The notes under the pieces: generated by a model
Told to the model about the DNA's origin: nothing
Databases searched by the model: none
What the model saw: only the letters and a program-made list of their open reading frames with translations
In this document: piece by piece, positions 1-7,215 of the stretch
How the letters are laid out: each line of letters starts with the position of its first letter
Numbering within the stretch: the first letter of the stretch is position 1
Assembly: GCA_018666555.1 (NCBI GenBank)
Contig: JABIZD010000017.1
Coordinates: 1 to 33,021, forward strand
Direction: 5' to 3'
DNA from: Gammaproteobacteria bacterium
GTDB lineage: Bacteria; Pseudomonadota; Gammaproteobacteria; Pseudomonadales; Azotimanducaceae
Length of the DNA: 33,021 bases
Program-made: the position numbers and the translations under genes

Positions 1-70
1 CGAGGTCTTTGTAATCAGTAAAATATCGGTTAGATTAATTGATCTAATCAACCTAAGGCTGGGAGTTGTT

Positions 71-634
71 ATGAAGAATATGTTGCGTTTTATTACCTGC
101 TTTTTCCTTGTTTCGCTATTCGCTGGCACCGTTAATGCCGAAACCCCTGAGCACAAAATTTCCAAAGCGGAGATTATTAAGATTGCCATGTCTGCTGCAC
201 CAGACAATATTAGCGCGCAAGCAACCATCCTGAGTGCGGCTGGGACTGTGTTGAGAGAAGGTTCTAATGGTTGGACCTGTATGCCAGGCACCCCGCCAAA
301 TGAAAATGTAAACCCCATGTGTGTCGATAAAGCCTGGCAAAAATGGCTCACTGCTTACATGAATCAAGCGCCCTATAATTCTGAAGAAGAAGGCTTTGGA
401 ATGACCTATATGTTGCAAGGCGATGCGATGGTCGATAATAACGATCCGTTTAATACGGATCGATCAAAAGGGGTCTGGATTCAGGAAGGCCCGCATCTAA
501 TGATGTTGATGCCGGAAAGCCTGATGAAGGATATGCCAAGAGATCCTTATGCCGGTGGTCCATATGTAATGTGGGAAGGAAATGATTTTGTCCATGTCAT
601 GGTGCCATTAGAAGTAACAGAAAAACCTGAATAG
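71..634 (+). CDS. secreted protein of unknown function
   Basis: The 187-residue product opens with a clear Sec signal peptide: basic MKNMLR, a hydrophobic core to about residue 20, and a likely cut after VNA (residues 21-23). The mature part has a short helical start followed by a segment containing WTCMPGTPP and MCVDKAW, whose two cysteines could form a disulfide in the periplasm. It also carries methionine-rich stretches such as GPHLMMLMPESLMKD. A Shine-Dalgarno-like GGGAG lies just before the ATG. I recognise a type of short periplasmic hypothetical protein but no named domain and no enzymatic motif. It stands alone, tail-to-tail with the leuD1 operon, and no copy of the cluster operator precedes it, so it may not belong to the regulon. 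Coding is well supported; function is unknown. Confidence 0.8.
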   Translation: MKNMLRFITCFFLVSLFAGTVNAETPEHKISKAEIIKIAMSAAPDNISAQATILSAAGTVLREGSNGWTCMPGTPPNENVNPMCVDKAWQKWLTAYMNQAPYNSEEEGFGMTYMLQGDAMVDNNDPFNTDRSKGVWIQEGPHLMMLMPESLMKDMPRDPYAGGPYVMWEGNDFVHVMVPLEVTEKPE

Positions 635-846
635 CGTTAGCAAAGCCGGCTAAAAGCAGGGCTGTGTTACTGCTTGTTTAGGCGAATTTTGGTTGCCTGG
701 TGTTGTTAATTCAGTCGATCTGGACTAATAAAATTAAACACGGTGGTCTGATGTTAAACAGGCCACGATGTGGATTGCTTTTACGGAATTCGATTAGAGT
801 TGGCCGTTAGGGTAATTGATCCTGCGGTTCATTTGTCTTTTCGTTA
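635..846. other. convergent intergenic region, no gene seen
   Basis: About 210 bases lie between the convergent ends of the secreted-protein gene and leuD1. I see no convincing ORF. A weak inverted repeat (AAGCAG at 654-659 and CTGCTT at 670-675, 10-base loop) followed by GTTTA could be a terminator for the leftward gene, but the stem is short and has no real T-run. Confidence 0.4.
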
Positions 847-1491
847 TCAGCCGAGATCTACATTTAACCAAGGTCGGTGTTTGAAATAGCGGTGCTCAAA
901 GGCTTTGATTTTTTCAGATTGTTGTAATGTGACTGAGATATTGTCGTATCCGTTAAGTAAGTTCTGCCTCAAGCTTTCATCGATTTTGAATTTGATTGTC
1001 TTGTGGTTCATTTGGACTTGCTGGGTGTTAAGGTCAATAGTAGCCATTAATCCGTTATCAGATTCGGCCAGGTAGAACATGTGATCTACCTCTTCCTGTT
1101 TTAATTCGATGGCAAGCAAGCCATTTGCAAAGCAGTTGTTATGAAAAATATCGGGGAACTCCGGGCAGATTATGACTTTGATACCATAGTCTCTAAGCCC
1201 CCAGACAGCGTGTTCGCGACTGGAGCCACAGCCAAAATTTTTCTGGGCTAATAGAAGAGTTGCCCCTTTATATTTGGCTGAGTTCAGTTCGAACTCGGGA
1301 TTGGTTCTGCGCTTGGAAGTAGGGATGTTGACATCACCGGGATCCAGATAACGCCAGTTGTCGAAAACCCAGTCGCCATAGCCATACTTATTAATACATT
1401 TAAGATACTGTTTAGGCATGATCGTATCGGTATCAATATTGGCGCGGTTCAGTGGCACTACCTGGCCTTGATGACGAAGGAATTTTTCCAT
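847..1491 (-). CDS. leuD: isopropylmalate dehydratase-type small subunit (LeuD1)
   Basis: This 214-residue swivelling-domain subunit of an aconitase-family hydro-lyase pairs with the adjacent LeuC1 to isomerise or hydrate a 2- or 3-hydroxy diacid in the cytoplasm. The sequence shows the family landmarks: VPLNRANIDTDTIMPKQYL (residues 12-30), which includes the substrate-recognition loop in a typical isopropylmalate-isomerase form, and the FGCGSSREHAVWGLRDYG active-site loop. I chose the ATG at 1491 (MEKFLRHQG) because it matches the family N-terminus and follows the leuC1 stop (1496-1498) by four bases; an upstream in-frame ATG at 1524 would overlap leuC1. Length is close to normal (about 200). 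It is the last gene of the operon. No leuA or leuB is nearby and an HMG-CoA-lyase-like gene precedes the pair, so a catabolic substrate (methyl-branched or unsaturated diacid) is as plausible as leucine synthesis. Confidence 0.9.
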   Translation of the reverse strand: MEKFLRHQGQVVPLNRANIDTDTIMPKQYLKCINKYGYGDWVFDNWRYLDPGDVNIPTSKRRTNPEFELNSAKYKGATLLLAQKNFGCGSSREHAVWGLRDYGIKVIICPEFPDIFHNNCFANGLLAIELKQEEVDHMFYLAESDNGLMATIDLNTQQVQMNHKTIKFKIDESLRQNLLNGYDNISVTLQQSEKIKAFEHRYFKHRPWLNVDLG

Positions 1492-1495
1492 CTGT

Positions 1496-2914
1496 CTAAA
1501 CCTCGCTAACTGTTCTGGCATCAACTAGATGCCCGGCAATAGCCGCAGCTGCAGCCATGACAGGACTGACCAGATGGGTTCGACCGCCTTGTCCCTGTCT
1601 TCCTTCGAAATTTCTGTTTGAGGTCGAAGCGCAACGTTCTTCAGGTTCTAGATGATCTGGATTCATGGCGTTGCACATGGAGCACCCGGGTGCTCGCCAC
1701 TCGACACCAGCGGCTTTAATAATAGTGTGCAGGCCTTCCTGTTCTGCCTGGGCTTTGACCAGACCGGAGCCTGGCACAACGATGGCCTCCTTTATGTTGG
1801 CTGCGATGGTCTTACCGGCTAGCAGGTTGGCAACACTGCGAATATCTTCAATTCGACCGTTGGTACAGGAACCAACGAAGACACGATCAATTGGGATACC
1901 GATCAAGGGGGTTCCTGTTGATAACCCCATATATTTCTGAGCCCGCTGATATTCTGCCTGCTGAACGGTGTCGCTGAGTGCCTCTGGATCTGGAACACGA
2001 CCTGTGATTGGTACGACCTGATCGGGGCTGGTGCCCCAGGTGACATGGGGAGCAACATCTCGGGCGCTGAGTCTGATGTCCTGATCGAAAATAGCGTCCT
2101 TGTCGCTATGGAGAGTTTGCCAGTGCTCGAGAGCCTGCTGTAGAAGTGGGCCTTGGGGCGCAAATGGGCGTCCTCGGAGATAGGTTTCAGTTGTCTCATC
2201 AAATGCAACTAAGCCTGCTCTGGCTCCCATTTCAATTGACATATTGCAGACCGTCATTCTCCCTTCCATTGATAGCTGGCGAATCGCTTTACCGGCATAT
2301 TCAATGACATGACCATTGGCGCCTGCCATACCGAGTTGACCAATGATGTAGAGAATCAGATCTTTGGCTGTACTCCCTTGGGGTAGTTCGTCGTCTATCT
2401 GAATGCGCATTGACTGCGGTTTTTTTTGGCTGAGGCACTGGGTTGCCAGGACGTGCTCCACTTCACTGGTACCGATCCCCTGGGCTAAGGCAGCAAAGGC
2501 GCCATGGGTTGAGGTATGAGAATCGCCGCACACGATCGTCATGCCAGGCAGGGTAGCGCCCTGTTCCGGGCCAACGACATGCACTATGCCCTGACGGTTA
2601 TCTTCCAGGCCAAACTTTAGTATTCCATACTCGCTGCAATTTTCATCGAGGGTTGTGACTTGCAGTCTTGCAATCGGATCATGGATTGCATTAATACCTT
2701 GTTCTCGCCCAGTGGTAGGAACCTGATGGTCTGGTGTGGCTAGTATCGAACCCTTGCGCCAGGGCATTCTTTGGGCCATGCGCAAACCTTCGAAGGCCTG
2801 GGCAGAGGTGACTTCATGGATGATATGCCGGTCGATATAAAGGACTGATCTACCACTGCGGTTTGTATCGACACAGTGGCTGTCCCAGATCTTGTCAAAT
2901 AAGCTGTTTGTCAT
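1496..2914 (-). CDS. leuC: isopropylmalate dehydratase-type large subunit (LeuC1)
   Basis: This 472-residue catalytic subunit carries a [4Fe-4S] cluster. Visible motifs are [11 protein letters not shown] (130-140), VGSCTNGR with C350, and [12 protein letters not shown] with C411 and C414, which supply the three cluster cysteines; [14 protein letters not shown] follows. The CNAMNPD stretch and the N-terminal DKIWDSH...[12 protein letters not shown] are the classic LeuC form, so by sequence this is the more orthodox of the two LeuC proteins here. The family interconverts 3- and 2-isopropylmalate, and relatives handle citraconate, dimethylmalate or homoaconitate. It lies 18 bases after the HMG-CoA-lyase-like gene and 4 bases before leuD1, all leftward, in an operon that starts beside the operator at 5332. 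This suggests regulated catabolism, but housekeeping leucine synthesis cannot be excluded without seeing the rest of the genome. Confidence 0.92.
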   Translation of the reverse strand: MTNSLFDKIWDSHCVDTNRSGRSVLYIDRHIIHEVTSAQAFEGLRMAQRMPWRKGSILATPDHQVPTTGREQGINAIHDPIARLQVTTLDENCSEYGILKFGLEDNRQGIVHVVGPEQGATLPGMTIVCGDSHTSTHGAFAALAQGIGTSEVEHVLATQCLSQKKPQSMRIQIDDELPQGSTAKDLILYIIGQLGMAGANGHVIEYAGKAIRQLSMEGRMTVCNMSIEMGARAGLVAFDETTETYLRGRPFAPQGPLLQQALEHWQTLHSDKDAIFDQDIRLSARDVAPHVTWGTSPDQVVPITGRVPDPEALSDTVQQAEYQRAQKYMGLSTGTPLIGIPIDRVFVGSCTNGRIEDIRSVANLLAGKTIAANIKEAIVVPGSGLVKAQAEQEGLHTIIKAAGVEWRAPGCSMCNAMNPDHLEPEERCASTSNRNFEGRQGQGGRTHLVSPVMAAAAAIAGHLVDARTVSEV

Positions 2915-2932
2915 AATGTTAACTGTAGGAAC

Positions 2933-3853
2933 TCAGTAGCCTTTAGGGAGCCCAGCTTCAGCCGTAAATCCAAATAGGGATTCACCGGCAATGGTCTCGC
3001 TGAGGGTCTGTCGTACTGACAGTAGTTTGTGTATATCGATTCCTGTATTGAGGCCCATGGATTCAAGCATGAATACCAGATCCTCGGTGACAATATTGCC
3101 ACTTGCACCAGGTGCAGCAGGACAGCCACCGAGTCCACCAAGGGAGCTGTCCAGGGTGGTAATACCTTCCTCAAGAGCAGCGAGTGCATTGGCCAGACCT
3201 AAACCTCGGGTATTGTGCAAATGCACACCGGTGAGTTTGTCGTTACCAACGACGGAGCGAACTAGTTTTATCAAGTGCCTGACCTGAGCTGGGTTCGCTG
3301 ACCCTGTAGTATCGGATAAGCCGACCTCGTCGCAGCCTGCGGCGATGACTTTTTCGGCTATTTCCGCTATTTTTTCATCTGCTATTTTCCCTTCGAGTGA
3401 ACAACCAAACGCGGTTGATAGGCCGACCTCGAAATGAGGACGTTTTTCCTTTGGTAGAAGACTTAGCATATCCACTATTTGGTCAATTTCGGCGAACATC
3501 TGGTCGTGTGAACGATTCAGGTTCCTTTGACAGTGCGTTTCGCTGACTGAAAACGGAATCGACATCTTATCCGCCTGGGCTTCGACCGCTGCCTTGGCAC
3601 CATAAAAATTTGGCACCAGTACTGCGACCGAAAGACCCTTGATAGCGCGAGCAAAAGAAACCAGTTCCAGGGTATCAGCAAGCTGGGGCATGTATTTGGC
3701 GGGCACAAACGAGCCGACTTCGATTTCCGTAACACCGGCCTCAGCCTCTAATTGTATCCAGCGCTTTTTTGCCTCGGTCGGTAAAACTGCATCTATATTC
3801 TGCAGGCCATCCCGGGGTCCAACTTCACTTACCAAAATATCAGGTTCAGGCAT
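2933..3853 (-). CDS. hydroxymethylglutaryl-CoA lyase-family protein
   Basis: A 306-residue TIM-barrel lyase of the HMGL/DRE family. The N-terminus has GPRDGLQN (12-19) with the catalytic Arg14 and Asp15; HLHNTRG (211-217) supplies the metal-binding His211 and His213; and GGLGGCPAAPGASGN (239-253) carries the flexible-loop cysteine Cys244. These are all the residues expected of an active divalent-metal-dependent lyase that cleaves a 3-hydroxy-3-methylacyl-CoA into acetyl-CoA or another acyl-CoA plus an oxo-acid. Length is normal. It lies 14 bases after the permease gene and 18 before leuC1. Next to a hydro-lyase pair and a divergently encoded class III CoA-transferase under the same operator, a citramalyl-CoA-like or branched hydroxyacyl-CoA substrate fits. 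True HMG-CoA lyase of leucine breakdown is the alternative, but liuABC-type partners are absent. Confidence 0.88.
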   Translation of the reverse strand: MPEPDILVSEVGPRDGLQNIDAVLPTEAKKRWIQLEAEAGVTEIEVGSFVPAKYMPQLADTLELVSFARAIKGLSVAVLVPNFYGAKAAVEAQADKMSIPFSVSETHCQRNLNRSHDQMFAEIDQIVDMLSLLPKEKRPHFEVGLSTAFGCSLEGKIADEKIAEIAEKVIAAGCDEVGLSDTTGSANPAQVRHLIKLVRSVVGNDKLTGVHLHNTRGLGLANALAALEEGITTLDSSLGGLGGCPAAPGASGNIVTEDLVFMLESMGLNTGIDIHKLLSVRQTLSETIAGESLFGFTAEAGLPKGY

Positions 3854-3867
3854 CGGTCTATTCTCGA

Positions 3868-5238
3868 TTAGTCAGGGTTAGCGGTTTCAGAGTCTGTTTG
3901 TCCTGCATCAACCTGGTTCAGCCGGGCATGACCCATAGTAATACCAACACTGGCAGCGCCATAGTAGACCAGTAGATAGACGAGGATCGATACAGCCAAG
4001 CCAGCAAGAGAGGGCACCATCCAGTCCTGTTCTATGAAGGTACTTCCTGCACCCACTATATAAGCGATAAATGCAGCTGGGTTCCAGCGAGGTAGATCGT
4101 CGATTCGGTCCGCATTAAATCGTCGTTTGTTAACTATATAGTAGTCAGCAATGACCGGGCCAATTAAAGGCGGCACCAGGCTGGCAAGTAAATTGATCCA
4201 GTCAATAAAGTGCTGATAGATGCCAAGGCCAAGTAGGGTTCCCAGTAATCCACATATGACTGTCATGACCCGTTGGGGTCGTTTCAAGACGCTCGAGGTT
4301 TGTATTACTGGCAGGTACAGGTTGGCATCACCTGTAGTCCAGAGCGCCATACTCATGCCAATCAGTCCCAATCCTCCTATAAAAAATCCCTGCAGACGCA
4401 TGTAAGTAGTGAAGTCATGCGTACCCGCAACGATGCCACCCATGGATCCGATGATCTGCAGAAACCATTGGGCGATGATTAGGACAATGAACGGGATCGC
4501 TAAAGCGACCCATAATTTTTTTGCAAATCGCGCATACTCAGCCATGACAATAGCACCGGCGATCCAGGAGCCGATGACAAGATTGATGGCTTGCATTTGT
4601 GAGATCGGGGCTTGCGAGGCATTGGCGGCTGAAAGCGCGAGAAATGCATTCCAGCCACCGGCTTGATCAATATTGATGACAGCGGCGTATAGTCCCACCA
4701 GGATCAATATGATTACGGATGGCATGCTAACCAGCTCAAGTCCTCGAACTCCGAAATAAGTGGTGGCTGTGAACAGGACACCGGCCAGTAGCGCAACAAG
4801 GTAAAATGTCGGGCTTTCAAAATCCTGGGCCCAGGCAAAGCCGAACGCCCCGACTACGATACCTTGCCAACCGATTAATAGTAGGGCGAGGAACAATACC
4901 GGCAGGTAAGCACCGATTCCGCCGTAAACGAAACGATACAGTAGGCCGCTGTTGCATGCGGTCTTATAGCCAATATATCCGACCAGTGCGCCGATGATAA
5001 AATTTGCAAAGTTACCTAGAAAAGAGGCGTAAACCAGGTCAGGCCAAAAGTTAACCCCGGCACCCAGGGCACCGCCTACAAATAGTCCAGTGACCAGAAA
5101 ACCCCATCCGAAAGCTAATGTCAGTAAAGGCAATGCGTCCCGGCGTTGCTCCGGACTCAAAGGCGTCAGCGGATTGTCCGCGCTTGACTGCTCTTGTTCG
5201 GCATCAAAATGCCACCATAATTTTAACTTGTCTAGCAT
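3868..5238 (-). CDS. NCS1-family permease (cytosine/hydantoin type)
   Basis: A 456-residue integral membrane protein with about twelve hydrophobic segments beginning near residue 34, after a hydrophilic N-terminus. The opening repeat (PLLTLAFGWGFLVTG), the glycine-rich first helices and the overall spacing match CodB/NCS1 secondary transporters, which bring in nucleobases, allantoin, hydantoins or thiamine with Na+ or H+. A strong AGGAGG (complement at 5244-5249) lies six bases ahead of the ATG. It is the first gene of the leftward operon with the HMGL-like lyase and LeuC1/LeuD1, and its promoter region holds the operator at 5332. A hydantoinase-like amidohydrolase elsewhere in the regulon hints at a cyclic-ureide or similar N-heterocyclic substrate, but NCS1 specificity cannot be read from sequence. 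Confidence 0.85.
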   Translation of the reverse strand: MLDKLKLWWHFDAEQEQSSADNPLTPLSPEQRRDALPLLTLAFGWGFLVTGLFVGGALGAGVNFWPDLVYASFLGNFANFIIGALVGYIGYKTACNSGLLYRFVYGGIGAYLPVLFLALLLIGWQGIVVGAFGFAWAQDFESPTFYLVALLAGVLFTATTYFGVRGLELVSMPSVIILILVGLYAAVINIDQAGGWNAFLALSAANASQAPISQMQAINLVIGSWIAGAIVMAEYARFAKKLWVALAIPFIVLIIAQWFLQIIGSMGGIVAGTHDFTTYMRLQGFFIGGLGLIGMSMALWTTGDANLYLPVIQTSSVLKRPQRVMTVICGLLGTLLGLGIYQHFIDWINLLASLVPPLIGPVIADYYIVNKRRFNADRIDDLPRWNPAAFIAYIVGAGSTFIEQDWMVPSLAGLAVSILVYLLVYYGAASVGITMGHARLNQVDAGQTDSETANPD

Positions 5239-5331
5239 ACCAACCTCCTGTTTTTATCTGGGTTTGTCTGTAGCACGCCAACCGTCTGTAATCTTTATTG
5301 TTAACTGACTAGTGTTTTTTCTAGATTATAG

Positions 5332-5347
5332 TTTATCATTTGATAAA
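5332..5347. promoter_or_regulatory. cluster operator, copy 1
   Basis: TTTATCATTTGATAAA is a perfect inverted repeat with 7-base arms and a 2-base centre. It lies between the divergent permease (start 5238) and CoA-transferase (start 5388) genes, 40 bases before the latter. The motif recurs at every other divergent promoter in the cluster, so this is probably a dimeric regulator site serving both directions. Confidence 0.8.
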
Positions 5348-5387
5348 TTAGCAAATTGCATTAAATCAATAAAGAGGGGTATTCATT

Positions 5388-6572
5388 TTGACGGAACAGG
5401 ATAACTTGCCGTTAAGTGGCGTTAGAGTTATTGAATTCTCGCATATGGTCATGGGGCCAACTGTGGGCGTAATATTGGCTGATCTTGGTGCTGATGTTGT
5501 TAAGGTAGAGCCCATCGATGGCGATAATACGCGCCGGCTGCAAGGTTCGGGGGCGGGGTTTTTCTCAATGTATAATCGTAATAAGCGTAGCATTTGCGTT
5601 GACTTAAAGTCCGATGCTGGAGGCGCTTTGGCAAAGAAGCTGATTAATTCAGCGGATGTGGTGATTGAGAATTTTCGACCCGGTGCAATGGACAAGTTGG
5701 GATACGGATATGATGCCCTCGCTGTTGATAACCCTGGCCTGATTTATTGTTCTGCTCGTGGATTTTTAAGTGGTCCGTACGAGCATCGCGCGGCTCTGGA
5801 TGAAGTCGTGCAGATGATGGGCGGACTTGCTTACATGACTGGTTTACCCGATCGACCGATGCGAGCGGGCGCGTCAGTTGTCGATGTGATGGGTGGTATG
5901 TTTGCCGTGATTGGTATTCTCGCTGCTCTGGAATCGCGTCACAAGACAGGCAAGGGTAAACGGGTTGTGAGCTCGCTGTTTGAAAGTGTTGCTTTCCTAA
6001 TGGGCCAGCATATGGCTCAGGAGGTCGCCCAGAATGCACCGGTTAAACCGATGTCTATTCGGACCTCAGCCTGGGGCATTTATGATGTCTTTGCTACCCA
6101 GGATGATGAAAGTGTGTTCGTTGCGGTAGTCAGTGATACCCAGTGGCGAAAATTCTGTGAATCGTTTGAGTTGGACGATTTCCTGGCTGATAAGTCGCTA
6201 GCTGCCAATGGCGATCGAGTTCAAGCCAGAGACAGAGTGCTTCCCGTTATTCAAAATCTGTTCGCTACTTTTACCAAGTCAGAGCTGATGACGCGCCTTG
6301 ATGAATGTGGCTTGCCGTTTGCTGGAATTGGCAAGCCATCAGACTTGTTTGATGAACCGCATTTGCTGGCATCGGGAGGATTGCTGGATGTCACCCTGCA
6401 AGACGGAACCCAGACCAGACTACCCGGCTTGCCGTTACAGATGGATGGCAAGCGGTTTGGCCTTCGCCACGATCTGCCAAAGCATGGTGAACACACGCAG
6501 GAAATACTCAAGGCTGCTGGATTCGCAGATGAAGAAATTAGCGGGCTGTTCGATGATAAAGTAATTGCCTAG
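5388..6572 (+). CDS. class III (CaiB/BaiF-family) CoA-transferase
   Basis: A 394-residue acyl-CoA transferase. It shows LPLSGVRVIEFSHMVMGPTVG at the N-terminus, ADLGADVVKVEP (31-42), NRNKRSICVDLK (63-74), VIENFRPGAMDKLGYGYD (92-109) and GASVVDVMGGMFAVIGILAAL, in which Asp166 is the expected catalytic nucleophile by alignment to formyl-CoA transferase. The family moves CoA between carboxylic acids through an enzyme-bound aspartyl-CoA thioester. The start is TTG at 5388, after AGAGGGG (5373-5379); no nearby ATG fits the family N-terminus. It diverges from the permease-lyase-LeuCD1 operon and shares its operator, so I infer that it activates the diacid that the HMGL-like enzyme cleaves. The stop codon interlocks with that of leuD2 on the other strand (CTAG at 6569-6572). 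Confidence 0.9.
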   Translation: MTEQDNLPLSGVRVIEFSHMVMGPTVGVILADLGADVVKVEPIDGDNTRRLQGSGAGFFSMYNRNKRSICVDLKSDAGGALAKKLINSADVVIENFRPGAMDKLGYGYDALAVDNPGLIYCSARGFLSGPYEHRAALDEVVQMMGGLAYMTGLPDRPMRAGASVVDVMGGMFAVIGILAALESRHKTGKGKRVVSSLFESVAFLMGQHMAQEVAQNAPVKPMSIRTSAWGIYDVFATQDDESVFVAVVSDTQWRKFCESFELDDFLADKSLAANGDRVQARDRVLPVIQNLFATFTKSELMTRLDECGLPFAGIGKPSDLFDEPHLLASGGLLDVTLQDGTQTRLPGLPLQMDGKRFGLRHDLPKHGEHTQEILKAAGFADEEISGLFDDKVIA

Positions 6573-7213
6573 TCGTTGATCGGCCTGTTTGCATGGGCCC
6601 AGGAACGTTTTACTTGATCAGCCCTAATGAATTCATCGATGTCTGTTTGTAGCTGCAGAGTTAGGTCGATTGGGTCGAGGCCGTTCAAAAGCATTTGCTG
6701 ATATGAGGCCTCTATCCGAAATGAATAACGTTGCTGATTAGGGGTTGTTATCTGACTGTGTTGAAGGTCGATAGAAAGTTGATTTAATTGTGGGTTTGGG
6801 ACTACTTCGGTCGCAATATCCGCTATTTGTTTTTCATCAAGTATGATCGGAAGTACGCCGTTGCGAATGCAGTTGGTGTAAAAAATTGCGCCGAAGCTCG
6901 GCGATACAATTGCGCGGATACCGAAATCCTTGAGTGCCCAGACAGCGAATTCACGCGATGAACCACAGCCCATATTCTGGCCTGTTAACAGAATTGATGC
7001 ATCGGCGTAGGCCGGTTGATTCAGAACAAATTCAGGATCGAGGTTGCCGGCCTTTACTACTCCCTGAAGATAACGCCAGCCAGCAAATAAACTGCCGCCC
7101 AGTCCTTCACGCGAAACACGCTTCATCTCCCGGGAGGGTAGGATTGCATCGGTATCGATATTGACGCGCAGGAGCGGGGCTGCAATGCCTTGGTGGGTTA
7201 GGAACTTTTGCAT
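6569..7213 (-). CDS. aconitase-family small subunit, divergent type (LeuD2)
   Basis: A 214-residue partner of LeuC2. It keeps the core motifs APLLRVNIDTDAILP (12-26) and MGCGSSREFAVWALKDFG, but the substrate-recognition loop reads PSREMKRVSREGLGG instead of the PKQYLKCINKYGYG of LeuD1. That difference points to a different diacid, since this loop sets specificity in isopropylmalate isomerase, homoaconitase and citraconase. The ATG at 7213 matches the family N-terminus and follows the leuC2 stop by two bases, indicating translational coupling. It is the last gene of the hydantoinase-MFS-leuC2-leuD2 operon. The true reaction is unknown; hydration or isomerisation of a maleate- or citraconate-like acid is my best guess. 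Confidence 0.87.
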   Translation of the reverse strand: MQKFLTHQGIAAPLLRVNIDTDAILPSREMKRVSREGLGGSLFAGWRYLQGVVKAGNLDPEFVLNQPAYADASILLTGQNMGCGSSREFAVWALKDFGIRAIVSPSFGAIFYTNCIRNGVLPIILDEKQIADIATEVVPNPQLNQLSIDLQHSQITTPNQQRYSFRIEASYQQMLLNGLDPIDLTLQLQTDIDEFIRADQVKRSWAHANRPIND

Positions 7214-7215
7214 AG

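Noticed and set aside
30-49. Inverted repeat TTAGAT...ATCTAA upstream of the first gene
   Set aside because: AT-rich and short; it lacks the TTTATCA/TGATAAA arms of the cluster operator, so I do not count it as a seventh copy.
116-418. 100-residue minus-strand ORF opposite the first gene
   Set aside because: Lies within the secreted-protein gene, has no plausible start site or family motif. Other antisense ORFs in the window, for example those opposite the molybdenum hydroxylase, were rejected for the same reason.
1496-2914. Calling the left operon a leucine biosynthesis operon
   Set aside because: No leuA or leuB is present, the partners are a permease and an HMGL-like lyase, and the cluster operator controls it. 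Kept as an alternative only.
5298-5332. Sigma-70 promoter TTGTTA...TATAGT before the CoA-transferase gene
   Set aside because: The spacer would be 23 bases, too long for a normal promoter; other hexamer pairings are weak.
6552-6560. GATGATAAA near the end of the CoA-transferase gene
   Set aside because: Contains the right half-site TGATAAA but no left arm, and it lies inside coding sequence.
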